A DNA stretch of 64,000 nt from Phyllobacterium bourgognense. GTDB taxonomy: Bacteria; Pseudomonadota; Alphaproteobacteria; Rhizobiales; Rhizobiaceae. Each line of letters starts with the position of its first letter. Positions within the stretch are counted from its first letter, which is position 1. The stretch covers positions 434,001-498,000 of the forward strand of contig NZ_QPJM01000001.1 in the NCBI RefSeq assembly GCF_003337575.1. The letters run 5' to 3'. The notes under the pieces were generated by a model, which saw only the letters and a list, made by a program, of their open reading frames with translations, made no database searches and had not been told where the DNA came from. Position numbers and translations under genes: made by a program. Below are positions 7,828-17,067 of the stretch, piece after piece.

Positions 7828-9540
7828 TCAGAACAGAAAGTAGCGCTGCGCCATCGGCAGTACCGTTGCCGGCTCACACGTCAACAACTCGCCATCCGCC
7901 CGAACCTCATAGGTCTCCGGATCGACCTCCACATGCGGCGTGGCATCGTTGTGGATCATCGACGCCTTGGAAATGCCGCTACGCGTGTTTTCAACGCCGA
8001 TCAGTTGTTTGTCGACACCGAGCGACTGGCGCAAGCCTGCCTCGACCGAAGCCTTGCTGGCAAAGACGACCGACGAGTTGCTGACATTCTTGCCATAGCC
8101 GCCGAACATATAGCGGTAATGTACGGGCTGCGGCGTCGGGATGGAAGCATTGGGATCGCCCATCGGTGCGGCAACAATCGAGCCGCCAAGCAGGACCATG
8201 TCAGGCTTGACGCCGAAGAAGGCCGGGTTCCACAGAACGAGATCGGCACGCTTTCCGACCTCGATTGAACCAACGTGCCGGGAAACACCCTGTGCAATCG
8301 CCGGGTTGATCGTGTATTTCGCGATGTAGCGCTTGACGCGAAAATTGTCGTTGTCGCCGGTTTCCTGCGCCAGGCTCCCGCGCTGGCGCTTCATTTTATC
8401 AGCGGTCTGCCAGGTGCGTATCAGCACTTCCCCAACACGGCCCATGGCCTGGCTGTCAGAGGAAATGATCGAAAACGCGCCGATATCATGCAGAATATCT
8501 TCGGCGGCGATCGTCTCCTTGCGGATACGGCTTTCGGCAAAGGCCACATCTTCCGGGATCGATGATGAGAGATGATGGCACACCATCAGCATATCGAGAT
8601 GTTCGGCGATGGTATTTTTCGTATAGGGCCGCGTCGGATTGGTCGAAGATGGAATGACGTTGGGAAGCCCGCAAATCTTGATGATGTCGGGGGCGTGTCC
8701 ACCACCAGCGCCTTCCGTATGAAAAGCGTGAACTGTGCGACCTTTGAAGGCGGCCACCGTGTCCTCGACGAAGCCGCTCTCGTTCAGCGTGTCGGTGTGT
8801 ATCATCACTTGCACATCGTACTGGTCGGCAACCGAGAGGCAATTGTCGATTGCCGCCGGTGTCGTACCCCAGTCCTCATGCAGTTTCAGCGAGCACGCCC
8901 CGCCAAGGATCATCTCCTCCAGCGCTTTCGGCAGCGATGTATTGCCCTTGCCTGAAAGACCGATGTTCATGGGGATGGCGTCGAAAGACTGAATCATCCG
9001 GCCCATGTGCCAGGGCCCTGGCGTACAGGTGGTCGCCAGTGTCCCATGGGCTGGTCCTGTGCCGCCGCCAAACATTGTGGTAACGCCTGACATCAGCGCT
9101 TCCTCGATTTGCTGCGGGCAGATGAAATGGATATGGGCATCCATCCCGCCAGCAGTGAGGATTTTGCCTTCGCCCGCGATGATTTCCGTGCCAGGACCAA
9201 TGATGATCGTCACGCCGGGTTGCGTATCGGGGTTGCCGGCTTTGCCGATTTCCGCAATCAGCCCATCCTTCAGACCGACATCGGCTTTATAAATACCACT
9301 GTGATCGACGATGAGTGCATTGGTAATGACTGTGTCGACGGCACCATCCGCACGGGCGATCTGGCTCTGACCCATGCCATCGCGAATGACCTTGCCGCCG
9401 CCGAACTTCACCTCTTCGCCATAGATAGTGAAGTCCTTCTCCACCTCGATGAAGAGTTCGGTGTCGGCAAGGCGCACCTTGTCGCCCGTCGTTGGCCCAA
9501 ACATACGGGCATAGGCCGCGCGGGTGATTTTAGCGGGCAT
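7828..9540 (-). CDS. ureC: Urease alpha subunit UreC
   Basis: 570 residues, the normal length. The active-site series is complete: HIHF for the first Ni ligands, the carbamylated Lys in [30 protein letters not shown], the flap His region MVCHHL, and DSQAMGR with the Asp ligand. UreC hydrolyses urea to ammonia and carbamate at a di-nickel centre. The start [21 protein letters not shown] at 9540 follows GAGGGAAG; the longer frame from 9579 adds a non-family N-terminus. Unusually it is separated from ureB by about 650 bases that hold a gene on the other strand. Confidence 0.98.
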   Translation of the reverse strand: MPAKITRAAYARMFGPTTGDKVRLADTELFIEVEKDFTIYGEEVKFGGGKVIRDGMGQSQIARADGAVDTVITNALIVDHSGIYKADVGLKDGLIAEIGKAGNPDTQPGVTIIIGPGTEIIAGEGKILTAGGMDAHIHFICPQQIEEALMSGVTTMFGGGTGPAHGTLATTCTPGPWHMGRMIQSFDAIPMNIGLSGKGNTSLPKALEEMILGGACSLKLHEDWGTTPAAIDNCLSVADQYDVQVMIHTDTLNESGFVEDTVAAFKGRTVHAFHTEGAGGGHAPDIIKICGLPNVIPSSTNPTRPYTKNTIAEHLDMLMVCHHLSSSIPEDVAFAESRIRKETIAAEDILHDIGAFSIISSDSQAMGRVGEVLIRTWQTADKMKRQRGSLAQETGDNDNFRVKRYIAKYTINPAIAQGVSRHVGSIEVGKRADLVLWNPAFFGVKPDMVLLGGSIVAAPMGDPNASIPTPQPVHYRYMFGGYGKNVSNSSVVFASKASVEAGLRQSLGVDKQLIGVENTRSGISKASMIHNDATPHVEVDPETYEVRADGELLTCEPATVLPMAQRYFLF

Positions 9541-9718
9541 GGAACTTCCCTCTTGTATGGATAACGGAATGGACGACAACGGGCGGCGTCTGCCACATTT
9601 CTGCCGCGATATTGCCTTGGAAAAACCCGATCAGCGACCGCTTGAGATCGAATTCCGCATGTGAAGTGCGCGCGTCATCAGTAGATGATCGTTCGCCAAT
9701 CTCGTGAAAGGAAAAACG

Positions 9719-10102
9719 ATGCGAAAGATGATAGCCCTCGCGCTCTGTGCGGGATTCCCGCTTGCGACTTCTGTTGCTTACGCGCAGTCCGCGGCGCCGC
9801 AGGCTCCAAGCGCCGAGCAGCCCGCTCCAAAGAGCGAGACTCCAGCCAAGCCTGGTGCCACGGCCATTACCACCATCAATATCGTGGATATCAATGAACT
9901 GCCGGATGCAACCAAGACCCAGGTCAACGATGCGCTTGCCAAGCGTAGCGACGCAGACATGCAGAAACTGCGCACGTCGATCGACAAGTCGCCACAAGTC
10001 TCCGCGGCCCTGAAGGAAAAGGGGCTGACGTCCGCGGCGGTGGTCATTGCCAGCCTCGATTCCAAAGGCCTGCTGACCCTGGTGACCAAGAAGCCAAGCT
10101 GA
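9719..10102 (+). CDS. Small exported protein encoded antisense within the urease operon
   Basis: 127 residues: a Sec signal peptide (MRKMIALALCAGFPLATSVAYA), a Pro/Ala-rich linker, then a compact domain with INIVDINELPDATKTQVNDAL and LKEKGLTSAAVVIASLDSKG. The mature domain has no motif I can name; periplasmic location is predicted. AAAGGA precedes ATG 9719, chosen over 9704. It lies between ureB and ureC but on the opposite strand, so any polycistronic ure transcript crossing here is antisense to it. The competing minus-strand frame over the same bases looks like a shadow. Confidence 0.7.
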   Translation: MRKMIALALCAGFPLATSVAYAQSAAPQAPSAEQPAPKSETPAKPGATAITTINIVDINELPDATKTQVNDALAKRSDADMQKLRTSIDKSPQVSAALKEKGLTSAAVVIASLDSKGLLTLVTKKPS

Positions 10103-10194
10103 CAGGCACCTACCTGACCCATATCTGGAATATGCCCAGCGATCGGTGTTTCTCCGGTCGCTTGTTGTCGTGGAAATGAGGTCAAGCGGAGCGG

Positions 10195-10500
10195 TCAAAG
10201 CTTTCCCATGATCTTCTGCTGAAACCCGTAAACGGTCCGGTTCCCGCCGAGCGGCACGAGCGTAATATCACGCTCCTGCCCAGGCTCGAACCGGACCGCC
10301 GTTCCGGCAGCAATATCGAGACGCATGCCGCGTGCTTGATCGCGGTCGAATACCAGTGCGGAGTTGGCTTCGAAGAAATGATAGTGCGACCCGACCTGCA
10401 CCGGACGGTCGCCGGTATTTGCCACCTTCAGCATGATGTTGCTGGCACCGGCATTCAGTTCGATTTCGCCTTCAGCCGTTATGATTGCACCGGGGATCAT
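10195..10500 (-). CDS. ureB: Urease beta subunit UreB
   Basis: 101 residues, standard small beta subunit: [18 protein letters not shown], then [24 protein letters not shown] and [23 protein letters not shown], all signature UreB blocks. It forms the structural trimer with UreA and UreC. It starts 10 bases after ureA. The usual short ureB-ureC junction is replaced by a 654-base gap with an opposite-strand gene. Confidence 0.97.
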   Translation of the reverse strand: MIPGAIITAEGEIELNAGASNIMLKVANTGDRPVQVGSHYHFFEANSALVFDRDQARGMRLDIAAGTAVRFEPGQERDITLVPLGGNRTVYGFQQKIMGKL

Positions 10501-10510
10501 CTGCGGTTTC

Positions 10511-10813
10511 CTACCTTATCGGTTCGTGCACAGTGACGAGCTTCGTCCCGTCCGGAAATGTCGCCTCGACCTGTATGTCGTGGATCATCTCTGGAATACC
10601 TTCCATCACCTGTTCCCGGGTGATGACATGTGCCCCTGCCTGCATCAGATCGGCGACGGAACGGCCATCGCGGGCGCCCTCGACGACGAAATCGCTAATC
10701 AATGCAATGGCTTCCGGATGGTTGAGCTTGACGCCGCGTTCGAGTCGGCGGCGGGCGACCATCGCCGCCATAGAGATGAGAAGTTTGTCCTTCTCGCGTG
10801 GTGTCAGGTTCAT
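10511..10813 (-). CDS. ureA: Urease gamma subunit UreA
   Basis: 100 residues: [20 protein letters not shown] at the start, [21 protein letters not shown] in the middle, [21 protein letters not shown] and the VTVHEPI end are the classic UreA signature. It is the small structural subunit of urease. It lies 31 bases downstream of ureD and 10 bases upstream of ureB, so D-A-B are one transcript. GGAAAAG just upstream serves as ribosome-binding site. Confidence 0.98.
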   Translation of the reverse strand: MNLTPREKDKLLISMAAMVARRRLERGVKLNHPEAIALISDFVVEGARDGRSVADLMQAGAHVITREQVMEGIPEMIHDIQVEATFPDGTKLVTVHEPIR

Positions 10814-10844
10814 GCTTTTCCTTTAGTCATACTCAGTTTTGCGT

Positions 10845-11675
10845 CTAGATTGACCAGACTTTAGGCACGCCTGCCTTTTCATTGAGCAGTTCTATCAATG
10901 GCACCAGCCGCTTCCTCAATGAATAGGCGTCGCCATCGACAAGCCTCGCAAGAAGCTTGCCAGACCAGAAGGAAACACCGCCTTTTGTGCCAACTATTTT
11001 TCGGCTCGGTTCAAGATGACGCTCGGCGTTGGCATCGAGCAGCAGGACAGTGGCCATGGTGCGCATCCCCCCAAACAGGGCAGGACGGCCCAGCATCGAT
11101 GCTGTGTCGGGTCCGATTGTGAAATCTTCGGCATGGATCAGTCTGCCTTCGCGGCGAACGCGCCAGCGATCCCGGAACAAACAGGTCTGCACGTCCTCAC
11201 CCATCGCCTTGCGACCGAACACGACGGGCTCCACGATCAAGACACGGCTCGTCTCGGCAAGATCGACGGTAAGGGTTCGCTTCAGTGCCGAGCCCTCAAA
11301 CAAAATCGTCTCCTGCGGCAACCATGCGAGCGAGGCCCGCTCCCCCACCTTCAAGATGCTTGCCACGTCAGCGATATCGGCAGATGCCTTGTAGATGCGC
11401 TCGCATGCCTGAGTGGTGACCTGCGCCCGGCAGTTATCCGCGACGTCGAACCCCCAACGCATCTCGTCGCCCCCCGTCAGTCCGCCCGATGTGTTGATCA
11501 TCACCGCCTCAAGCGAACGATCATCAATCTCGGGCAACCGAATCTTGGCGCAGCCTTCCTGATAAAGTGTGTCGATACGCGTACGACCATTGACGGGTTT
11601 TACAGCGAGATGCGCCGAGCCAAAGGCACGTTGCGGTTTTGCTTCGATGGCTGGATCAGACGGATGCACGCTCAT
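10845..11675 (-). CDS. ureD: Urease accessory protein UreD
   Basis: 276 residues of the UreD/UreH family, recognised by INTSGGLTGGDEMRWGFDV, TTQACERIYKA, LAWLPQETILFEGSALKR and the FGRKAMGEDV motif. UreD is the scaffold that binds apo-urease and recruits UreF and UreG for nickel insertion. It is the first ure gene; proC ends 37 bases upstream on the same strand, so the operon may start at proC or just before ureD. Confidence 0.95.
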   Translation of the reverse strand: MSVHPSDPAIEAKPQRAFGSAHLAVKPVNGRTRIDTLYQEGCAKIRLPEIDDRSLEAVMINTSGGLTGGDEMRWGFDVADNCRAQVTTQACERIYKASADIADVASILKVGERASLAWLPQETILFEGSALKRTLTVDLAETSRVLIVEPVVFGRKAMGEDVQTCLFRDRWRVRREGRLIHAEDFTIGPDTASMLGRPALFGGMRTMATVLLLDANAERHLEPSRKIVGTKGGVSFWSGKLLARLVDGDAYSLRKRLVPLIELLNEKAGVPKVWSI

Positions 11676-11712
11676 TTCGGCACGCTATCGCAAGGATCCA
11701 GCTTGCGGAAGC

Positions 11713-12525
11713 TCAATAGGTGCCAAGTTCTATGGCGCGCTGGTGTGCCTTGAATACAGCCCGGATCATAAGCCGCTTGAGTTTGTCATGACCCATCAAC
11801 ACGTCGAGCGCGGCGGCAGTGGTACCCTTCGGGCTCGTCACCTGTTCGCGCAGCGTCGTTGGCGTGTCTTCGCTCGAAGCGGCGAGGACGCCAGCGCCGT
11901 AGACGGTTTGCATCGCCAGAAGCTCGGCCGTCTTTCGTTCGAGGCCAGCCACGACGGCCGCCTCGGTCAGGCATTCGATGAAGTGAAAAACGTAGGCGGG
12001 GCCCGAGCCCGAAACCGCGGTTGCCACGTCGATGAGTTTTTCATCGTCCACGGCTGCAACTTTTCCGCTGGTCTTCAACAAGGTATCGACAAACGCGGCA
12101 TCCTCGTCGCTCACGTTCGAGTTGCGGAACGTGACGATCATGCCTTTGCCGATCGCTGCAGGCGTATTCGGGATGGTGCGGATAATCGCGGTCTTTTCGC
12201 CCAGAAATTCTTCGAACAACCCAACCTTGACGCCCGCAGCGACACTGACGAACGTCGAACCGGCGGCGAAACGCTCATAGGCGGGCAGCACGTCGCGCAT
12301 CACCTGCGGCTTGACTGCGATGAGGATAATGCGCGGCGCCAGATTGTCTTCGAGCCTGCTTGCGTTGGCATGCGCATGAACACCGAGCGTTGCCGCCCGT
12401 TCACGCAGCGCATCGGTTGGCTCTACCACCGTGACCTGATCTGGCTTCAATATTCCTGCGTCCAGCCAGCCCTTGAGCATGGCAAAGCCCATATTGCCGC
12501 AACCGACCAGAACCACATTATCCAT
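11713..12525 (-). CDS. proC: Pyrroline-5-carboxylate reductase
   Basis: 270 residues. The N-terminal Rossmann domain has VVLVGCGNMGFAMLKGW; VKPQVMRDVLP and IIRTIPNTPAAIGKGM are family blocks; the C-terminal dimerisation helix carries the ProC signature SGSGPAYVFHFIECLTEAAV and TSPKGTTAAALDVL. It makes L-proline from pyrroline-5-carboxylate with NAD(P)H. ATG 12525 is preceded by GGGAGA; the frame to 12552 adds a short unrelated start. It sits upstream of ureD on the same strand with 37 bases between. Confidence 0.96.
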   Translation of the reverse strand: MDNVVLVGCGNMGFAMLKGWLDAGILKPDQVTVVEPTDALRERAATLGVHAHANASRLEDNLAPRIILIAVKPQVMRDVLPAYERFAAGSTFVSVAAGVKVGLFEEFLGEKTAIIRTIPNTPAAIGKGMIVTFRNSNVSDEDAAFVDTLLKTSGKVAAVDDEKLIDVATAVSGSGPAYVFHFIECLTEAAVVAGLERKTAELLAMQTVYGAGVLAASSEDTPTTLREQVTSPKGTTAAALDVLMGHDKLKRLMIRAVFKAHQRAIELGTY

Positions 12526-12576
12526 TTCATTCTCCCGCTGATGTCGCGGCACTTTGATCCGGCCGAGTGCGCCCGG

Positions 12577-13908
12577 TCAACTGGTCCTGTGCGAATTTAT
12601 GCGCGCGAGGATGGGAACGCGGGCGGTCATGCGCAGACCGAAACACGCCATCACCACGAGCAGCCACACGGGATCTGCACGCCGGAAGAAGAAGCTCTCA
12701 AGAAAAGCGTTCATCAGCGAAAATGTCAGGCACATCATGAAAAAGTCGGCCATGAACACATTCTCCCGCTTTTTCAGGCAGCGCGCATAGTCAAAAAGCG
12801 GCAGCACAATCAAGACGATGAGCGCGCATATCATGGCCGGATAACCCATGGCGATCGCAATATCGAGATAGCCATTATGCGCGTGCACAATGCCGCGAAC
12901 GTCCCAATCGAGGTAGTAGCTCGGATTTTCCGCCTGCCGCACGACCGGCGCTTCCCAGAAACTTTCAAAACCATAGCCGCGCCACGGTGTTGCGGCGAGT
13001 TTTTCCAGTCCGAACTGCCAGATGGATGTGCGGCCGGTAAACGTGGTGTCTGCGCCGAGCTGAACGAGGAGATCGTGCGTTGCCGGGAAGAAGAGTGTTC
13101 CTATGGTGAAGAAGAAGAATCCGATTAAAGCTGCGGCGATCAACACGGCAGCGATCATACGAAAGCCGAACATTCCGGGGAACATGACGAGGAAAATCAC
13201 GATTGGCACCAGCGCCGTCGCCGTCTTCGAACCGGTATGCGCAACAAACCAGAGCGCGAGCATCAGCAGGACAATGCCAGTCCCGCGCCAGCCGCGACGC
13301 AGCAGATATATGCCAGCAAAGGAGAACGCCGCCATGACCGGTCCGGCAATATTCTTATGCGCGAAGATACCGCGCCAAAGCCCCGCATGTTCGGCTTCGA
13401 TTTCGTTGGCGGTATGCTTCGCGAGGTCCGGAACGAGAACCAGACCGGCATAGGAGAGCGTCAGCACGGCAAAGGCTGCGATCACCAGCGCCAGTGAAAA
13501 TCCATCGGCATCGCGCGGAAGCGCCAGCACCGCGATCATGCATAAAGCGGCGATCACAGTGAAGAGCACAGCGCGTTGAGCGGCTCCGGGATCGGTGGCG
13601 GCAAATGTCGACAGGAAAAGAAAGCCGAACATGACGATCCACATCGGGCTGATGAGGGCAACAAGCGTACGCGGGTTCGCAAGCACCATCATCGCAAGCA
13701 CGGAGATGCCGCCCAAGGCGCCGAAACCGAGCTGATTGACGAGATCCCCGCCGCTCCCCGCGATTGCCGTACTTGCCGGTTGGAACGGGCGGAACGAAAT
13801 CAACAGCACGCAAAGGATGATCGCCGCGACAAGACCGGCGACCAGTCGCATTGGGATCGCGGATTCCGCGTCAGTTCTTTTCAGGTTGTCGATACTGCTC
13901 ATTCGCAT
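12577..13908 (-). CDS. O-antigen ligase / Wzy-ExoQ-like polysaccharide polymerase
   Basis: 443 residues with about ten to twelve hydrophobic segments. A large periplasmic loop between roughly residues 290 and 360 carries GRTSIWQFGLEKLAATPWRG and VHAHNGYLDIAIAMGYP, the hallmark of the Wzy_C/O-antigen ligase family. The GIFAHKNIAGPVMA stretch matches the ExoQ branch. It probably polymerises undecaprenyl-linked exopolysaccharide repeats at the outer face of the inner membrane. The start overlaps the end of the upstream glycosyltransferase gene by 38 bases. The polymer made cannot be told from sequence. Confidence 0.85.
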   Translation of the reverse strand: MRMSSIDNLKRTDAESAIPMRLVAGLVAAIILCVLLISFRPFQPASTAIAGSGGDLVNQLGFGALGGISVLAMMVLANPRTLVALISPMWIVMFGFLFLSTFAATDPGAAQRAVLFTVIAALCMIAVLALPRDADGFSLALVIAAFAVLTLSYAGLVLVPDLAKHTANEIEAEHAGLWRGIFAHKNIAGPVMAAFSFAGIYLLRRGWRGTGIVLLMLALWFVAHTGSKTATALVPIVIFLVMFPGMFGFRMIAAVLIAAALIGFFFFTIGTLFFPATHDLLVQLGADTTFTGRTSIWQFGLEKLAATPWRGYGFESFWEAPVVRQAENPSYYLDWDVRGIVHAHNGYLDIAIAMGYPAMICALIVLIVLPLFDYARCLKKRENVFMADFFMMCLTFSLMNAFLESFFFRRADPVWLLVVMACFGLRMTARVPILARINSHRTS

Positions 13909-14866
13909 ATCCGAATTCCGCTAGAACGCGGCCAACGCCAACATAGATCTGATAGGCGCCGATGGACAGAGATCCCGTCTGTATGACCTTGATCACGGCC
14001 CGCAGCGGCGAGACCGCCAGAAGTGCCAGACTCTTCAGGACTGTCTTCGCTCCGCCAAAAGGTTCGCCGCCACGCTTGCGCTTTTCGATCAAGGTGGAGA
14101 TCACGCCATTGCGCAGTGCCCGTGCCCGGATCCAGTCCGCCTCGACGCGCCTTGCCGGGATGGTCTCGTAAACGGGTGCTTCCGCGCACCAGGCAATGGT
14201 GAAACCGTTGACGACGCTGCGGCTGATCAAATCCGAATCACCGCCGCCCATGAAGTTGAATGCGAGATCGAGAAACGGAAATGGCATGGCCTCGAGCACA
14301 TTGCGCCCGACCAGCAGATTTCCGGATGAATAGATGATCGGCACACGACCCGTGCGGGTATGATGGGGGCTGAAAACCGGATGTGTCGACCATTTCGTAT
14401 GTTCCGGCTTGGCGAAGACCGGAAGTTGCGGCCCGCCGACAAAGTCGACACCATAGCTCTCTCGCGTCGTGCACATGTTTTCCAGCCAAGTCGGATCGGC
14501 TATCTCATCGTCGTCGATAACCAGCAGTGACGAGAAATTTGGAAAGGCCTTCAGCGCGGTCAACCATCCTGCATTGTAGGCGTTACAATTGCCGCGATCA
14601 TGCGCAATGATCAGCAGGCCCGGAAGTTCGCCACTCTCGAACAGCGGTTTCGCCGCTTCCGCGCCCTCACGTTTTTCGGTCTCGTTCTCCATGACGATGA
14701 CGGCAAAGCGCCGTGTGGTTACTTGCGCTTTGAGCGACGCCAAGGTTTTCAACAGATGTTCCGGACGTTTGAACGTCGGCAACGTCACCACGACATCGAT
14801 CGTTTCGGGCTTGAGGCCGGGTGACTGTGCCACGACGCTGATATTTTCTGGGAGATCGAGATTCAT
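13871..14866 (-). CDS. Family 2 glycosyltransferase
   Basis: 331 residues. The GT-A fold is clear: IDVVVTLPTFKRPEHLLKTL for the nucleotide-binding start, then VIDDDEIADPTWLENM carrying the DxD-type metal site, and FNFMGGGDSDLISRSV with the catalytic-region ED/D-like acid. It probably adds one sugar of the exopolysaccharide repeat on the cytosolic face. A C-terminal hydrophobic stretch may associate with the membrane. It is divergent from the glycosyltransferase at 15116 and overlaps the downstream polymerase gene, so the two are co-transcribed. Confidence 0.88.
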   Translation of the reverse strand: MNLDLPENISVVAQSPGLKPETIDVVVTLPTFKRPEHLLKTLASLKAQVTTRRFAVIVMENETEKREGAEAAKPLFESGELPGLLIIAHDRGNCNAYNAGWLTALKAFPNFSSLLVIDDDEIADPTWLENMCTTRESYGVDFVGGPQLPVFAKPEHTKWSTHPVFSPHHTRTGRVPIIYSSGNLLVGRNVLEAMPFPFLDLAFNFMGGGDSDLISRSVVNGFTIAWCAEAPVYETIPARRVEADWIRARALRNGVISTLIEKRKRGGEPFGGAKTVLKSLALLAVSPLRAVIKVIQTGSLSIGAYQIYVGVGRVLAEFGYANEQYRQPEKN

Positions 14867-14988
14867 CGCCGGAGTATTTATCCGTTATCCATGGTTACAA
14901 CTTATAAGAGTCGGTTATTCAACATTTCATTACGTTCTGGAGAAAAACCCGTTATGAAGCGCGTTGGCGCTAAGAGACTTCCGAAACT

Positions 14989-15090
14989 TCAGCCTGATGA
15001 GGCAGGTGATGTGGTTTTCGAGGACCGGAGCGCAATGGACGTTAAAGTCCATGAGCACCGGAAGCGCAGAAAATCGCATCAGATGTCCGT
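14989..15090. repeat. Palindromic dispersed repeat (family B) between divergent glycosyltransferase genes
   Basis: The halves GATGTGGTTTTCGAGGACCG and CACCGGAAGCGCAGAAAATC are near-complementary, with AATGGACGTTAAAGTCCAT in the centre. Related sequence (ACCGGAGCGCAG, CATGAGCACCGG, GCAGAAAA) recurs at 24486-24631 and in part at 46850-46950. It lies in the 5' leader of the gene at 15116, where it has opened a spurious longer reading frame. Confidence 0.65.
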
Positions 15091-15115
15091 CAGGATGGAG
15101 TTGGGAAGTCTCGTT

Positions 15116-16306
15116 ATGCATTTGCTGTTCGTAACATCGATAGTACCGGATGGTAAGCCGACGACCGGCTATGAGATTGCCAACAAAGCGATCATCGATG
15201 GCCTTGTGCGTGCCGGCGCTCGCGTCACCGTGATCGGATTTGTCTGGCCCGGAAGCAAGCCGCTTGATCCGTATAACACGATCATCCTCGGTGAAGTGGA
15301 TGTGCGTAACGACACAGCGAACTTTGCGCAAAAGTTGCGTTGGTTCGGCAAGGCAATGATGTCAGGTCTCACGGTTTCGTCGGTCAAGCTGCGCGTCGTC
15401 ACCAAGGAGACTTTTCGTGCCGCAATCGCCTCGGTGGAGCCCTTCGACGCTTACGTGCTGAACGGCGTGCCATTGCCCGGAGCATTCGAGGACTGTTTCG
15501 ACGATAAGCCGCAAATCTTTATCGCGCACAATGTCGAACATCGCTCCGCGCGCGAGAATGCCGAGGCGGCAACCAGCTCCGTACAGAAATATCTGTTCAG
15601 CCGGGAGTCCCGGCTTCTGATGGGACTTGAGAAGCGGTTGTGCGGCAGGGCGTCGTTCGTCTTCACGCTCGCCGATGACGATATTGATGCGTTGGGCTTA
15701 TCCGGAACCGGACGTGCCGCGGCACTTCCTCTCGTGACCGGCGCCGATACGGCAAAAAGCAAAGGCCGCAAAGTAGTACGCGACCTTGGCCTGATAGGAA
15801 CCTGGACATGGCAGCCGAACCGCATCGGTCTTGAATGGTTCCTGCGTGAGGTCGTACCGCATCTGGACAAGGATATCGGCGTGACGGTTGCCGGAAGTAC
15901 CCCGGCAGATATCAAGGCTGCATGGCCCGAAGCTACCTTCGCGGGTCGTGTGGCGGACGCTACGGATTTTGTCTGCGGCTGTGCCGTGATCCCGCTGATC
16001 AGCCGCGCCGGGAGCGGCGTGCAGCTCAAGACGATCGAAACATTCGAACTGGGTTTGCCCAGCGTCGCCACCGCGCTTTCTGTGCGCGGCATCGCGGATA
16101 TTCCGGATAATTGCGTTGTCGCCGATGATCCCGTCGCCTTTGCCAAGGCGGTCAACGCCAGGGTGGCCCGCGTGCGCGCAGGAGAGGACTTGGTGCGTGA
16201 GGGAGACGCCTTCCGCGCGGCGCAATTGGTACGCTTCGACCAGCATATAAGATTGGGACTGGACCGTCTTGAAGCCCGGATTGTAAATGGGCGTGCGGCC
16301 GCATGA
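15116..16306 (+). CDS. Family 4-like glycosyltransferase
   Basis: 396 residues beginning MHLLFVTSIVPDGKPTTGYE, a typical GT-B donor-side N-terminus, with RVTVIGFVWPG and a C-terminal half containing LIGTWTWQPNRIGLEWFLREV, ATFAGRVADATDFVCGC and SRAGSGVQLKTIETFELGLP, the GT4-type donor-sugar region. It probably transfers a sugar in exopolysaccharide assembly. ATG 15116 with GGGAAG upstream is preferred; the frame from 14891 reads through the dispersed repeat. Its stop overlaps the start of the WecG/TagA gene (ATGA), so the two are translationally coupled. Confidence 0.85.
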   Translation: MHLLFVTSIVPDGKPTTGYEIANKAIIDGLVRAGARVTVIGFVWPGSKPLDPYNTIILGEVDVRNDTANFAQKLRWFGKAMMSGLTVSSVKLRVVTKETFRAAIASVEPFDAYVLNGVPLPGAFEDCFDDKPQIFIAHNVEHRSARENAEAATSSVQKYLFSRESRLLMGLEKRLCGRASFVFTLADDDIDALGLSGTGRAAALPLVTGADTAKSKGRKVVRDLGLIGTWTWQPNRIGLEWFLREVVPHLDKDIGVTVAGSTPADIKAAWPEATFAGRVADATDFVCGCAVIPLISRAGSGVQLKTIETFELGLPSVATALSVRGIADIPDNCVVADDPVAFAKAVNARVARVRAGEDLVREGDAFRAAQLVRFDQHIRLGLDRLEARIVNGRAAA

Positions 16307-17067
16307 GTTTGGGCAAAACGGATATTCCACGTCGTACGATTCTTGGCGTAGAAGTTGTCGCGTTACCTTGGATGGACGCCATAGAAGTCATGCGGGAGCG
16401 TATTGCGCAACAGCGCTTCGCTTTGGTCACCTGGCTCAATGCCCACAATGCCAATCTCACGCAGGAGAATGTTGATTTCCGTCAGGCTTTGAATCAATTC
16501 CTCGTTCTTCCCGATGGCTTCGGGGTCGATATCGCCTCGAAACTCCTGCATGGCACACCTTTTCCGGCCAATCTCAACGGTACGGATTTTACGCCCGCGC
16601 TCCTTGAGGCAGAGACCAGCTCTCTGCGCGTTGGCCTCATCGGCGCGCGCCGTGAAGTGGTTGAAAAGGCTGCGGAGAGCTTCAGGCAACTTGCGCCCCA
16701 GCATGAAATCCGCGTGATCAGTGACGGCTTCTTCAAGAGCGAACATCAGCCATACATTCTGCGTGTCCTGAAAGAATATCATCCGCATATCCTGCTCGTC
16801 GCCATGGGTGTACCGCGACAGGAGATGTTCATGGCGAACAACTTGACGGCCGAACATTGCACCTTGGCCTTTGGCGTTGGCGCGCTGTTTGATTTCATGG
16901 CGGGCGCTGTGCCTAGGGCTCCCTTGATCGTGCAGAAGCTGCGCTTTGAATGGCTTTATCGCCTTGTTCAAGAACCGGGCCGGTTGTGGTACAGATACAT
17001 TGTGGGCAATCCGCTTTTTCTGCTACGCGTCATGCGGGCGAAATTCAAAGCCGGCAGGGGCGCATGA
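16303..17067 (+). CDS. WecG/TagA/CpsF-family glycosyltransferase
   Basis: 254 residues. Family blocks are LVTWLNAHNANLTQENVDFR, FLVLPDGFGVDIASKLL, NGTDFTPALLE, LLVAMGVPRQEMFMANN and FGVGALFDFMAGAVPRAP, followed by LRFEWLYRLVQEPGRLWYRY. Members transfer N-acetylmannosaminuronate, N-acetylmannosamine or related sugars to lipid-linked intermediates. The gene overlaps its neighbours on both sides by four bases, so three glycosyltransferase-type genes form one coupled unit. The exact sugar is unknown. Confidence 0.93.
   Translation: MSLGKTDIPRRTILGVEVVALPWMDAIEVMRERIAQQRFALVTWLNAHNANLTQENVDFRQALNQFLVLPDGFGVDIASKLLHGTPFPANLNGTDFTPALLEAETSSLRVGLIGARREVVEKAAESFRQLAPQHEIRVISDGFFKSEHQPYILRVLKEYHPHILLVAMGVPRQEMFMANNLTAEHCTLAFGVGALFDFMAGAVPRAPLIVQKLRFEWLYRLVQEPGRLWYRYIVGNPLFLLRVMRAKFKAGRGA

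Noticed and set aside
9530-10198. 222-codon minus-strand frame between ureB and ureC
   Set aside because: Runs into the ureC start and opposes a signal-peptide gene with a good ribosome-binding site; composition looks like a shadow.
11569-13128. 519-codon plus-strand frame across ureD, proC and the polymerase gene
   Set aside because: Antisense to three clear genes; Arg/His-rich composition without any family motif.
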